Origin: Anaerolineae bacterium | GTDB lineage: Bacteria > Chloroflexota > Anaerolineae > Aggregatilineales > Phototrophicaceae | Length of the DNA: 64,000 bases | Assembly (NCBI GenBank): GCA_022843385.1 | Contig: JALHNT010000030.1 | Span: 1-64,000, forward strand | Direction of reading: 5' to 3' | Shown: positions 50,385-58,904 of the stretch, one piece after another | Numbering within the stretch: position 1 is the stretch's first letter | Layout: each line of letters opens with the position of its first letter | Position numbers and translations under genes: made by a program | Notes under the pieces: model-generated | Databases searched by the model: none | What the model saw: only the letters and a program-made list of their open reading frames with translations | Told to the model about the DNA's origin: nothing

Positions 50385-52286
50385 TCATGGCGCGTCGGTG
50401 ATGACGAGTGAACCGTCATCACTGCCATAAGCGATGCGGCTGCCATCGGGACTCCAGGAGACGGCACGGATTGGACGTGGCGCGGATGCTTGAGACGTCT
50501 GCAACACCTGACCGGTCAGGGCATCCCAGGTGCGGATGGTACCGTCGGCACTGATGCTGGTCAACCGGCTGCCATCCGGGCTGAATCGCAGTCCGCGAAT
50601 ATAGCTTAAATCATAGTCAACCCTGTTTATGTCATTGCCATTGAGAGTATGGATGAGAGTCCAGGTAGATGTATCCAGGACGCGCACAATGCCGTTACTG
50701 CTGCTGATGGCAATTCGTGTGCCATCGAGTGACCAGGCCAGTTGAAAATAATCCTGGCTCAGTCCTCCTAGCTGTAAGAGTGAAATGCTTTGGATGAAAG
50801 CGAAAGATATGCTATCCCGTAGCTCAAGCTCTGCGCCAGGGTTTGCCAGTGCCAGGTGCTTTCCATCCGGACTCCAGACCATATTGCTAATGTTGCCTGT
50901 GATGTACGAACTGATGAAATTCCCATCCTGACCATTGTAAACGAACAGGCGTGGATCATCCACCAGCGAACCAATCAGAAGGCGAGTGCCATCGGGTGTC
51001 CAGATCATGCTATAGAACCATCTTCCGGGAAGCGGAATGATGACTTCGATCCCTCGGCCTGGGGCTGCATCCCATAGATGGAGAGCATTGTCTGCCGAAA
51101 TGACAGCCAGTTGGTGGGTCTCCGGCTGCCATGCCAGATTGTGGATAAGATATGGGCCATTGTACAAGTGTTGTATTGATTGCCCGGACTCGGCATCAAC
51201 GATCTGAATCGAACCAATATCTCGCTCGACTGCGATGAGTCGGCCATCGGAAGTCCAGTCGATGACCCCGAAAACTTGCGGAGGGATAAGTGGCGGTAAC
51301 TGTTGTGCATGGGTATCCGCTGGCGCGTCCATCATGACGAGCGATCCAGCCGCGCTGCCATAAGCGATGCGGCTGCCATCCGGACTCCAGGCGACGGCGT
51401 AAACCGGGCCATCGGTCAATACGGTTTTGATGAGCGCTCCCGTTGAAACGTTCCAGATGCGAATGGTATTGTCCAGCGCACTGCTCACCAGATAGCGCCC
51501 ATCCGGACTCCATTGGGCAGTGATCGCTCCTCCGGCGTGTCCGACAAAGGTTTTGATGAGTTGACCTGTGGTGCTGTCCCACAGATTCAGCTTGAAGTCG
51601 AGACTATCGCTGACGATCTGTTTCCCATCCCGGCTCCAGCGGGCAAAACGAACGACCGCATCATCGTCAGAGGCGATGGCTAACCGTTCCTGACCGGTTG
51701 CGGCTGACCAGATCCGCAGGATGCCGTCTCGGCTGGCGGTGACCACTTCGCGACCATCCGGACTCCAATCAATCGACACCGTTTCGGCGAACTTCGGTTG
51801 GCTCAACCAGGCCAGGATTTCACCGGTAGAACTGTCCCAGATGCTCGCGCCACCGCGTGTGCTGGCCGCAATTCGTCTACCATCCGGACTCCAGGCGACG
51901 GAGAAAACCGGAGAGCCATCCCCGGTCACGCGAATGTTTAGATCCACTTGTCCCGTGTTGACATCCCAGATGGTCATCAGTCCATCACCCCGGCTGCTGG
52001 CGCCTGCCAGGCGGGAGCCATCTGGACTCCAATCGAGGGCGAAGATGTCCGGTTGTGCAGTTGAGTATCGATTGATATCGGCTTTGTTCGTTGGCTCATA
52101 GAAGATGATCTCACCCACACTGTTGCCCACCGCAATGATCGTGCCAGCCGGATTCCAGGCGATGGCCTGAATGAGATTCGGCGTGGCCGGAGCCGGAGTC
52201 GACGTCAACGACTGCGACTGAAGCGACCCCAGCGGTAGCAAACTGACGAGCAGCAGAGCAATCCCCAGCCAGTGACGCACTGTCAT
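50385..52286 (-). CDS. Secreted WD40 protein, 14 blades (two 7-blade halves)
   Basis: 633 aa with a signal peptide (residues 1-26). I count 14 WD40 blades from about residue 42 to the end, each with a WSPDG-type turn and a WD/W-x-x dipeptide. Blades 7 and 14 share nearly the same ending (WSPDGSRIAYGS, then SLV, then DAP), so the protein is probably an internal duplication of a 7-blade propeller. It stops directly after the blade 14 DAP. Exported WD40 propellers scaffold protein interactions; the partner is unknown. The 164 bases between this gene and 50221 hold nothing recognisable. Confidence 0.88.
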   Translation of the reverse strand: MTVRHWLGIALLLVSLLPLGSLQSQSLTSTPAPATPNLIQAIAWNPAGTIIAVGNSVGEIIFYEPTNKADINRYSTAQPDIFALDWSPDGSRLAGASSRGDGLMTIWDVNTGQVDLNIRVTGDGSPVFSVAWSPDGRRIAASTRGGASIWDSSTGEILAWLSQPKFAETVSIDWSPDGREVVTASRDGILRIWSAATGQERLAIASDDDAVVRFARWSRDGKQIVSDSLDFKLNLWDSTTGQLIKTFVGHAGGAITAQWSPDGRYLVSSALDNTIRIWNVSTGALIKTVLTDGPVYAVAWSPDGSRIAYGSAAGSLVMMDAPADTHAQQLPPLIPPQVFGVIDWTSDGRLIAVERDIGSIQIVDAESGQSIQHLYNGPYLIHNLAWQPETHQLAVISADNALHLWDAAPGRGIEVIIPLPGRWFYSMIWTPDGTRLLIGSLVDDPRLFVYNGQDGNFISSYITGNISNMVWSPDGKHLALANPGAELELRDSISFAFIQSISLLQLGGLSQDYFQLAWSLDGTRIAISSSNGIVRVLDTSTWTLIHTLNGNDINRVDYDLSYIRGLRFSPDGSRLTSISADGTIRTWDALTGQVLQTSQASAPRPIRAVSWSPDGSRIAYGSDDGSLVITDAP

Positions 52287-52417
52287 GACCAGCTTCCTGT
52301 GATGGTGATGCAGATGCTCTTGACTCTACCGCGTCAAGGGTTGCGCTGCCTGACGGTTGCCCTACGATTGGGTGGTGGTGGGGGAGGTGACTCGTGTGAC
52401 GGTATCCAGCAGCAGTC

Positions 52418-52657
52418 TCATGGATCATTGCCCAACCAGAACGAGTCCGGTAGCTCATCGGTGAAGTCGTCGCTGATCCAGCCCTGGCCTTCGTGCAAAC
52501 CGAGGACACGCTCTCTGACTACAGGCGGTGCGGCTGCCGGAGCCAGTGTCGCTATCGGGGTTGCGCCGCGCACCAGCAGGACTTCGTCATCCAGCCGCGC
52601 CAGCAGATCTTCCAGCGTCAACGGGGTTTTGTCGAGGTCAATCGTCTTGATGGACAT
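52418..52657 (-). CDS. Orphan VapB/Phd-like antitoxin
   Basis: 79 aa from the ATG at 52657, where the family starts (MSIKTIDLDKTPLTLEDLLA). The pattern EVLLVRGATPIATLAPA and a Pro-rich turn, followed by VLGLHEGQGWISDDFTDELP and DSFWLG, are familiar from small type II antitoxins. There is no PIN-domain toxin beside it, so either the toxin was lost or the protein works alone. Confidence 0.6.
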   Translation of the reverse strand: MSIKTIDLDKTPLTLEDLLARLDDEVLLVRGATPIATLAPAAAPPVVRERVLGLHEGQGWISDDFTDELPDSFWLGNDP

Positions 52658-52763
52658 CGCCTGTCGCTTTCCACTCGATGATATGCCAATCATAGCAGAT
52701 ACGCTGCTTGGGCATGATAAGGATACCACACCGGCAAGCGCCGTTGGTGTTGACGCAGGCTAC

Positions 52764-53627
52764 TTACCCGTCAAAGTCACGGGCACAACGGAAGCCAAAG
52801 GTAGGGAGATCCCCGTCTCCTTTATTTGCATAACGATACGTCAAACGTAAGACATCTGCTCCCTGCATGAATGAACCGCCTCGCAATACACGATGATCAT
52901 CCGCCGCACTTGCCGACTCGTGACTTGCGCCATATGGATAATCCCTGTAAAGAGAGCTTGTCCACTCCCAGAGATTGCCGCTCATATCAAGTGCGCCTAC
53001 CCACGACGCATTAGCAGGTTTCTGAGCGACCGGCGCTGCTTTTGTATTACCATATGTTGGATCATCTTTTCCAACCACGTATTCTGCAACATACTCATTT
53101 CCCCAGGGATAAATCAAGCCATCCGGTCCACGAGCCGCATATTCCCATTCTGCTTCTGTAGGCAATCGAGCATCTCTAGACTTGCAGAAATTGGAGGCCG
53201 AATCCCACCCGATACAATTGCGCGGTTGAGAAGATTCCGAGGAATAGCGCATACAGCCTGTAGAACCAATCTGTCTGTTAGCCACCTCTGTCTTATCAAT
53301 CCAGTAGGGTTGTCTAAAACATTGTTCATGAACAGGCTTCTCATCATTACGTTCTGCTTCAGCCCCCATTATGAAACAACCAGCCGGCACTAGCATCATG
53401 GGAATGCCGCCGAAGTCTTGTTCGGTGATATAGGGTTTCCAGGCAGCATTCGAGGCTTGCGGCGTAAGGGCGATTTGTTCTGGCAATATCTTGGCCGCGG
53501 GCGGATTATTTGCCAGCATAGTATTCAAGAGACCAAAAACACCGACAACGATTGCTGCAATCAGTGCGAATATGCCACCGATATAGGCCGCTCGAATGAT
53601 TGCCCTGGCTTCGGCGTTGTTGCCCAT
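52764..53627 (-). CDS. Formylglycine-generating-enzyme-like (SUMF1/PvdO/EgtB) protein with N-terminal anchor
   Basis: 287 aa. One N-terminal transmembrane helix (AAYIGGIFALIAAIVVGVFG), then an FGE-sulfatase domain: MMLVPAGCFIMGAEAERND, YWIDKTEVANRQ, RLPTEAEWEYAARGPDGLIY, PWGNEY, DMSGNLWEWTSSLYRDYPYG, RVLRGGSF, FGFRCARD. Family members are iron or copper enzymes (sulfatase modification, ergothioneine-type C-S bond formation) or non-enzymatic relatives. The metal-site residues cannot be assigned by eye. It is anchored, facing out or in unknown. Confidence 0.88.
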   Translation of the reverse strand: MGNNAEARAIIRAAYIGGIFALIAAIVVGVFGLLNTMLANNPPAAKILPEQIALTPQASNAAWKPYITEQDFGGIPMMLVPAGCFIMGAEAERNDEKPVHEQCFRQPYWIDKTEVANRQIGSTGCMRYSSESSQPRNCIGWDSASNFCKSRDARLPTEAEWEYAARGPDGLIYPWGNEYVAEYVVGKDDPTYGNTKAAPVAQKPANASWVGALDMSGNLWEWTSSLYRDYPYGASHESASAADDHRVLRGGSFMQGADVLRLTYRYANKGDGDLPTFGFRCARDFDG

Positions 53628-53833
53628 TCCTGTGCCCTTTCACCCACTGCGTCTCAACTCACAGATGGGACAAGTCCTCTATCAAATAACATTATTGATA
53701 CTGGTGAATTATGGCATCGAAGAGTCATTATCGCAATTCGATATGGAAGAAAACAACCATCCCACCTCTGGACATTGCGGGCGGGGCGCGTGACAATACG
53801 GCGCGTTGGTGAGGCTATTCCGGGAGAGTCGCT

Positions 53834-56467
53834 GTGCCGAGTCGCGCTGTCCGTCTGCATCTGCTGGCCGCTGCTGCCTACGCGCTGCTGGCCTTCATCC
53901 TGCTGCATACCCTGATTTTCCACAACGGCACCCATGCCGCCGGGTTCGATTATTTCAACTACAACTGGAACTTCTGGTGGATTCGACACGCGCTGGGCGA
54001 GGGGCTGAACGTGTACATCAACAACATGGTGATGGCCCCGCACACCGTCAGCTTTGGCTATCACGCGCTGGCGGCCTTCTGGTATCCGCTGTGGGCGCTG
54101 ACCGAACCGCTGGTCGGGACGCTGACGGCGATGACGCTGATCCTGTTCACGATGGCCTTCCTCAACGGCTATGTGCTGTTCGTCTTTCTGCGGAGCGAAG
54201 GGGTGCATCCAGGGCTGGCGCTGTTGGGTGGGGCGCTGCTGCAAGCGTCGCCGGTGACGCGCTATTTTTACTACAACAATCACATCAACCTGGGCGACTG
54301 GTTCTGGCTGCCGGCCAGCGCGCTGCTCTGGGGGCAGATCGCGCGGGCGGTGGGGCAGGGGAGGCCGGTACGGGCGCTGCTCTGGGCGGGGGTGATGGGC
54401 CTGGCGCTGTGGGGTGTCGGTCACACCGATTTGCAGTTCCCGATCTTCGTGGCGTTCTGGTTGGTGCCATACGGGTTGTGGACGGTGTGGCGGGTGGTTA
54501 GCCCTCACCCCCCGCTTCGCAGCCTCTCTCACAGGGAGAGGGGAGAGATTAGAGAAACGTTGCGGAATGAGAATGCAGATAGTGTGCGAAGTACCCACAC
54601 AGACCGGCTGCGGCGGTTGATGCTGCTGGCGTTGTGCGGGGCGGTGACGCTGGGGATCGCGCTGGCGTTGTTGTGGTTCGCCGGGCCGCTGCCGTATATG
54701 CGCCAGTTCAGCGGGACGCTGGCACCGGGGCCGGTGGAAGATCGCCCCGGCATCCCGTTCCCGCGTGGCTATCTGATGGTGGATGCGGTGTGGTGGTGGT
54801 GGAATGTGCCGACGCTGGGGGGCAGCGCGACGGTGTTGCTGCTCATCAGTCTGGTGCTGTGGTGGCGGCTGGGGAAGAAGACGGATTCACCGCCAAGACG
54901 CCAAGAGCGCCAAGAAAAAGACGAAGAATTGAACCACAGAGACACAGAGGACACGGAGAGGAAGCAGGGGTCTTCCACTTTCAACTTAGCACTTAGCACT
55001 TTGCACTCTCGTGGCAGCACCCTCGTCCCTCGTTACTCGTCCCTCGTTACTCCCATCTGGCTCTGGCTGCTGATCCTGCTGCCGCCGCTGCTGCTCTCGA
55101 TGGGGCCGAATATCAGCCTGTTCGGGGTCTCGCTGCCGATGCCGTTCCGCCTGCTGTACGACATCACCGACGGCATGTTCAAGATGCCCTGGCGACTGGC
55201 ACCGATCTTCGTCGCGGCGGCTGCGGTGGTCATCGGCAAGGTAGTGACACGGGCGTTGCAGCAGCGGCCAGACCGGATTCACCACAGAGACACAGAGAGA
55301 ACAGAGAATAAAACTGCTGCATCTTTAACTAACAACTATGAACTAAAAACTAAGAACTATCAACTAACAACTAAGCACTTAGCACTTCGCGTCTTCTTCC
55401 CGGCGCTGGCGCTGCTGGGCATAGCGGTTGATGGCCGCTGGTACGAGACGGCGCCGCTGAATGAGTATGTCAAGCCGGTGCTGCCGGAGTACACCATTCA
55501 CCAGCGCATCGGGGAGGAGCGCGGCGCACCCTATGATGGCTACGTGGTGCTGGATGTGCCGACGGCCGCTGGGACGGGCGAGGTGCTGGTGGGGAACGAA
55601 CGCGCCATTCAGTATCAGTTCTACGGGATGACGCACCATAAGCGGACGCTCAACGGTTTCATCTCGCGGGCACCGGTGGAGTTCTTCTGGCCGATCCGCA
55701 CTGATGACCCGCTGCTGGCCTGGCTGGGGCAGCGGCGCGACCTCGATACCTCGCTGGTCGAGCCGCGTCTGCGCCAGATCATCGACGAGTGGCCGGTGGG
55801 GTATGCGCTGGTGCATCAGGACGACTTGGGGCGCAATGGTGCGACGCCGCAGGAGATCATCGGCTATTTCAATCAGTTGGATGACCTGCTGTGTCCGCTG
55901 TGGGTGGAGGGCGCTCTGGTGGCGTATCGCACGGCGTGGCACCCCGATGGCTGTCCAGGGCGGACGCCGGACGAGATCGAGCCGGGCGTCTTTCGCATAG
56001 ACATTGGAAGCAGCGGCGATGAGCGCTTCATCGGCTGGGGCTGGCACTGGCCGGAGCTGGTGGGGGGGACGACCACCTGGCGCTGGACGGGGCAGTATCC
56101 CCAGACCGATGTGTACCTTGATCTGCCACCGGCGGCCTACACCGTGACGCTGACGATGCAGGCTTTCCACGAACCGCGCCGCCTGACGCTGCGGCTGAAT
56201 GATGCCGTGCTTGTGCCGGTTGATCTTCGCGTAGTCAATAACTCAACAGATTGTGCAATAACTGACTGTTCAGTCACTATCCAAACCGAAGGATTACAAA
56301 CCATCAGCTTCACTCTGCCTGCCGAAACGGTAAGGGAGGGGAAGCATCTCAAGCTGACGCTTGACTACGACGCCGTGATCGTCCCCGCTGAAATCGGTCA
56401 GAGCGCCGATAGGCGTCCGCTGGCGGTGGCTGTCGACAGTATCACTTTTCAGAGAGGGGAGTCGTGA
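53834..56467 (+). CDS. Large GT-C-like membrane protein with three repeat-derived in-frame segments
   Basis: 877 aa, GTG start with GGGAGAG upstream. Ten or more transmembrane helices interrupted by loops, then a C-terminal exoplasmic beta-rich part (about 700-877). The early loop HAAGFDYFNYNWNFWWIRHA and layout fit GT-C-type membrane glycosyltransferases; no specific family is recognised. Residues about 222-242, 351-406 and 481-519 are encoded by intergenic-style repeats (CCTCACCCC, CGCCAAGA, CCACAGAGACACAG, ACTTAGCACT, AACTAAC words) and read as low-complexity polar linkers such as NHRDTEDTERK. Confidence 0.8.
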   Translation: MPSRAVRLHLLAAAAYALLAFILLHTLIFHNGTHAAGFDYFNYNWNFWWIRHALGEGLNVYINNMVMAPHTVSFGYHALAAFWYPLWALTEPLVGTLTAMTLILFTMAFLNGYVLFVFLRSEGVHPGLALLGGALLQASPVTRYFYYNNHINLGDWFWLPASALLWGQIARAVGQGRPVRALLWAGVMGLALWGVGHTDLQFPIFVAFWLVPYGLWTVWRVVSPHPPLRSLSHRERGEIRETLRNENADSVRSTHTDRLRRLMLLALCGAVTLGIALALLWFAGPLPYMRQFSGTLAPGPVEDRPGIPFPRGYLMVDAVWWWWNVPTLGGSATVLLLISLVLWWRLGKKTDSPPRRQERQEKDEELNHRDTEDTERKQGSSTFNLALSTLHSRGSTLVPRYSSLVTPIWLWLLILLPPLLLSMGPNISLFGVSLPMPFRLLYDITDGMFKMPWRLAPIFVAAAAVVIGKVVTRALQQRPDRIHHRDTERTENKTAASLTNNYELKTKNYQLTTKHLALRVFFPALALLGIAVDGRWYETAPLNEYVKPVLPEYTIHQRIGEERGAPYDGYVVLDVPTAAGTGEVLVGNERAIQYQFYGMTHHKRTLNGFISRAPVEFFWPIRTDDPLLAWLGQRRDLDTSLVEPRLRQIIDEWPVGYALVHQDDLGRNGATPQEIIGYFNQLDDLLCPLWVEGALVAYRTAWHPDGCPGRTPDEIEPGVFRIDIGSSGDERFIGWGWHWPELVGGTTTWRWTGQYPQTDVYLDLPPAAYTVTLTMQAFHEPRRLTLRLNDAVLVPVDLRVVNNSTDCAITDCSVTIQTEGLQTISFTLPAETVREGKHLKLTLDYDAVIVPAEIGQSADRRPLAVAVDSITFQRGES
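54498..54560. repeat. In-gene repeat segment 1 (CCCTCACCCC/CTCTCACAGGGAGAGGGG type)
   Basis: TTAGCCCTCACCCCCC, then CCTCTCTCACAGGGAGAGGGG. The first part matches the arm of the element at 40022-40187 (reverse complement of GGGGGATGAGGGCTAA). It lies inside the 877-aa gene and encodes about 21 residues (SPHPPLRSLSHRERGEI...). The frame is open through it. Confidence 0.7.
54884..55052. repeat. In-gene repeat segment 2 (four different words)
   Basis: CGCCAAGACGCCAAGAGCGCCAAG (54891-54914, two to three CGCCAAGA units), ACCACAGAGACACAGAGG (54933-54950), ACTTAGCACTTAGCACTTTG (54984-55003) and two CCTCGTCCCTCGTTACTC-like units (55021-55052). All are words typical of intergenic DNA here. They encode about 56 residues in a loop between transmembrane helices. 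Confidence 0.7.
55276..55390. repeat. In-gene repeat segment 3 (CACAGAGACACAG and AACTAAC heptads)
   Basis: CACCACAGAGACACAGAGAG (55280-55299), heptad units AACTAAC/AACTATG/AACTAAA/AACTAAG over 55326-55374, then ACTTAGCACTTCGC. The same AACTAAC words lie between genes at 12028, 57283, 58622, 61748 and 62429. It encodes about 39 residues (HHRDTERTENK, NNYELKTKNYQL). Confidence 0.75.
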
Positions 56468-56540
56468 CTGATCCCCGGCATGACATACGACGGAGAGCGC
56501 TGCTACAATTGAACCGACCCATAACAGGAGGCAGCACGCC

Positions 56541-56909
56541 ATGACCGATCAAGATCGCTATGCCATTCATGTGGATGTACAGTTCAACCCGCTGGAACTG
56601 ATCGATGTGCCGGCTTTGGCCGCCGCCCATGAACCCTGGTTCAACCAATCCCTCTGCCGCGTCAACGATTGTGTGGTGCGTTTGGGTGTAGTGCAGGGTG
56701 AGTTTCACTGGCATCATCACGACCTGGAGGATGAGTTCTTCTATGTGGTGCAGGGGAGTCTCATCATTGATCTGGAAGATCGGTCGGTTACGCTGATGCC
56801 AGGGCAGGGGTTTACCGTACCGAAACTGGTGGAACATCGTACCCGCGCACCGGAACGAACCGTGATCCTGATGTTTGAAGGATCGGGAGTCAAACCGACC
56901 GGCGATTGA
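56541..56909 (+). CDS. Cupin-fold protein
   Basis: 122 aa, a single small beta-barrel. Cupin motif 1: FHWHHHDLEDEFFYVVQGSL (metal ligands His-x-His...Glu). Motif 2: LMPGQGFTVPKLVEHRTRAP, with a terminal His. It binds a divalent metal and could be an isomerase, dioxygenase or seed-type small-ligand binder; not resolvable. ATG with AGGAGG at 56527-56532. Convergent with the small membrane gene. Confidence 0.88.
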   Translation: MTDQDRYAIHVDVQFNPLELIDVPALAAAHEPWFNQSLCRVNDCVVRLGVVQGEFHWHHHDLEDEFFYVVQGSLIIDLEDRSVTLMPGQGFTVPKLVEHRTRAPERTVILMFEGSGVKPTGD

Positions 56910-56929
56910 GTACCCACCGATCAACAAAA

Positions 56930-56957
56930 AAGGGCGCACTGAACTCAATGCGCCCTT
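56930..56957 (-). terminator. Rho-independent terminator shared by convergent genes
   Basis: AAGGGCGCA (56930-56938) and TGCGCCCTT (56949-56957). On the minus strand the stem is followed by a run of six Ts, so it mainly serves the small membrane gene at 56982-57185; the plus-strand side has few Ts. Confidence 0.75.
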
Positions 56958-56981
56958 CGCCTGTGGGGACAGGGCGGAAGA

Positions 56982-57185
56982 TTACCAGGGAAAACGGACG
57001 TAGACGACGTTGGCGTTGCGGTTCTGCTTACGCCACCGATTGGCCTGCCAGCCGCCGACCAGCCAGGTGAGGCCGACGAATAGCAGCGCCGACGCCACAA
57101 TCAATGACAGCAGTTCCGGGAAGATGGCGATCATCAGGCCAGCCAACATCAGCATCGCACCAGGGAACCACCACATGTTGTTCAT
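56982..57185 (-). CDS. Small two-helix membrane protein
   Basis: 67 aa from the ATG at 57185 (AAGGAGAGAAACTGCA upstream). Two hydrophobic segments (WFPGAMLMLAGLMIAIFPEL; VASALLFVGLTWLVGGW) and a basic tail (RWRKQNRNANVVYVRFPW). Unrecognised. It has its own terminator (56930-56957). Confidence 0.6.
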   Translation of the reverse strand: MNNMWWFPGAMLMLAGLMIAIFPELLSLIVASALLFVGLTWLVGGWQANRWRKQNRNANVVYVRFPW

Positions 57186-57282
57186 TGCAGTTTCTCTCCT
57201 TCTTATTACGCTCACCAGTGTAAGTCACCTCGATGGGAGAGAGGTTAAACCGACGTAAGAGACACGCAAGAAATGCAGATCG

Positions 57283-57391
57283 TTGTTAGTTGTTAGTTGT
57301 TAGTTCCTAGTTCTTAGGCTATTCCAGGAAAATAGTGATCCCGTAGGTCAACAAAATTGCCGTGTAGGGGCGGTTCGCGAACCGCCCCTAC
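57283..57391. repeat. Left copy of a ~100-bp direct repeat flanking the DUF4139-like gene
   Basis: Five heptads (TTAGTTG x3, TTAGTTC, CTAGTTC), a mid-section AAAATAGTGATCCCGTAGG...TTGCCGT, and a perfect 28-bp palindrome, GTAGGGGCGGTTCG/CGAACCGCCCCTAC, at 57364-57391. The copy at 58622-58731 has the same three parts in the same order and orientation. Confidence 0.75.
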
Positions 57392-57484
57392 GGGGGAATC
57401 CGGCTTAACGATGAGAGCAATCGTTTCTCGGAACCGTCCAGGTAAAGTATCATGGTAGACATCGGTTTGAAGTGGAGGGGGTTC

Positions 57485-58618
57485 ATGATGAAACACAAGC
57501 TCTTGGCCCTGGCGCTCGTCCTGCTCATCAGCGTGGCGCTCGTTATACCTGCGGGGGCGGACGATATCATCGTCGTCAGCCAGCCGGACGAGGTCTACGT
57601 TTTCCTGAACAACATCGCCTATGCCCGCGATGAGATCGTCCTGCCAGGCACGGGCGCGATCCGACTGGCGCTCTCGCCGCAGGTCTACGCGGATACGCTC
57701 ATCCTGCGCGAGGACGGTGTGCGCGTGCCGGAGTACCGGGTTGCGCCGCGCGACGGTCAGCTCATCGTCGAGTGGGCCAGCCAAAGCACAGCGGCGGCGC
57801 GCACTGTCACGCTGGAATACCTGCTCAGTGGGTTGAGCTGGACGCCGAAATACGACATGGTGATCGGCGACGAAGCGGCGGAGCGCGTCGATATGGCCTT
57901 CTTCGCCCAGTTGCAGAACAGCGCGTTCGACCTGGAGGATGTGCAGGTGCATCTGATCGCCGGGCGAGTGGATACGTCCTCAGTCGTGGACACCATGTCC
58001 ACCGTGACGACCAATCAGATCATCGCGGGCTATGAGGAAATTCAACCGCAGAGCGCAGCAGTGGGCGCGGCGACCATCCAGTACATCTATGAGCCGGGGC
58101 GAATCGACGCGGCCATCGGCGACAGCGTATTCGTGCGGCTGCTGGAGGCGACGCTGCCGGCGCGGCGACTGCTGGTGTGGAACAGCGCTGTGGAACGGCA
58201 GGTGCAGGTGATTTACAAAGTGCGCAACGACTCGACGCTGCCACTGGCGGAAGGGGTAGTGCGGGCGTACCAAGACGACATCTTCATCGGCAGCGATTTC
58301 GTGGAAGTGACACCCATCGGCGGCGAAGGCAGCATCACCGTCGGCAGTCTACAGGATGTGCGGGTGAGCCGGGTGGAGAGCAGCCAACCGCTGAACACCT
58401 TCTCCGACTACGACATCGAAGTGCGTATCGACCTTACGCTGGAGAGCTTCGCCGGCGAGCCGCTGGAGATCGAGGTGGTCGCCTTCCTTCCCATCGATGT
58501 GGTGGACGAGACGTTCTCGCTGGAACCGGAACGCGAGCCGGGCAATCTCCTGCGCTGGCGGGTGACGCTGGAGCCGGGTACGCCGCTCACGATCAACTAC
58601 GGCTACACGACGCGCTAG
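57485..58618 (+). CDS. DUF4139-like secreted protein
   Basis: 377 aa from the ATG at 57485 (GGAGGGGG upstream; a second ATG at 57488). Signal peptide to AGA. N-terminal strand-rich part VYVFLNNIAYARDEIVLPGT, then YLLSGLSWTPKYDMVIGDEA (a hallmark of DUF4139/mucoidy-inhibitor-like proteins), FDLEDVQVHLIAGRVDTSSV, and a C-terminal immunoglobulin-like end (PLEIEVVAFLPIDVVDETFS). DUF4139 function is unsettled (cell-envelope proteins). It is bracketed by ~100-bp direct repeats. Confidence 0.78.
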   Translation: MMKHKLLALALVLLISVALVIPAGADDIIVVSQPDEVYVFLNNIAYARDEIVLPGTGAIRLALSPQVYADTLILREDGVRVPEYRVAPRDGQLIVEWASQSTAAARTVTLEYLLSGLSWTPKYDMVIGDEAAERVDMAFFAQLQNSAFDLEDVQVHLIAGRVDTSSVVDTMSTVTTNQIIAGYEEIQPQSAAVGAATIQYIYEPGRIDAAIGDSVFVRLLEATLPARRLLVWNSAVERQVQVIYKVRNDSTLPLAEGVVRAYQDDIFIGSDFVEVTPIGGEGSITVGSLQDVRVSRVESSQPLNTFSDYDIEVRIDLTLESFAGEPLEIEVVAFLPIDVVDETFSLEPEREPGNLLRWRVTLEPGTPLTINYGYTTR

Positions 58619-58904
58619 GGTAGTTTCTAGTTCCTGGTTCCTAGTTGTTAGTTCTTATGCTGCTCAAGAAAATAGTGATCCCATTGGTCAACCGAATTGC
58701 CGTGTAGGGGCAGTTCGCGAACCGCCCCTACAGTCGACCTATAGAAGGGGAGCCAGTCCCCGCTGTATCCATCATCCAAGCCGCAAACGGTTGGGGTGGT
58801 AATCTGAAACACAGCGAAACAGTTCTAAGCAGGCAACATACCGAACAGGCGTATAATGTCAGAAAGAACAAGACGTTGTGGAAGATGCGCCTGTGGTGAA
58901 TATC
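58619..58904. repeat. Right copy of the direct repeat and spacer
   Basis: 58622-58731 is the second copy of the unit at 57283-57391: heptads (TAGTTTC, TAGTTCC, TGGTTCC, TAGTTGT), an AAAATAGTGATCCCATTGG mid-section, and a GTAGGGGCAGTTCG/CGAACCGCCCCTAC palindrome (58704-58731) with one arm mismatch. The copies are about 85% alike by eye. The remaining bases to 58904 hold no recognised feature. Confidence 0.72.

Noticed and set aside
55326..55374. Heptad repeats as a CRISPR array
   Set aside because: Units are 7 bases, imperfect and without spacers; no cas genes are present.
57283..58731. The direct-repeat-flanked DUF4139 gene as a transposon
   Set aside because: There is no transposase or integrase and the repeat ends have no terminal inverted-repeat logic; it is kept as a direct-repeat cassette only.
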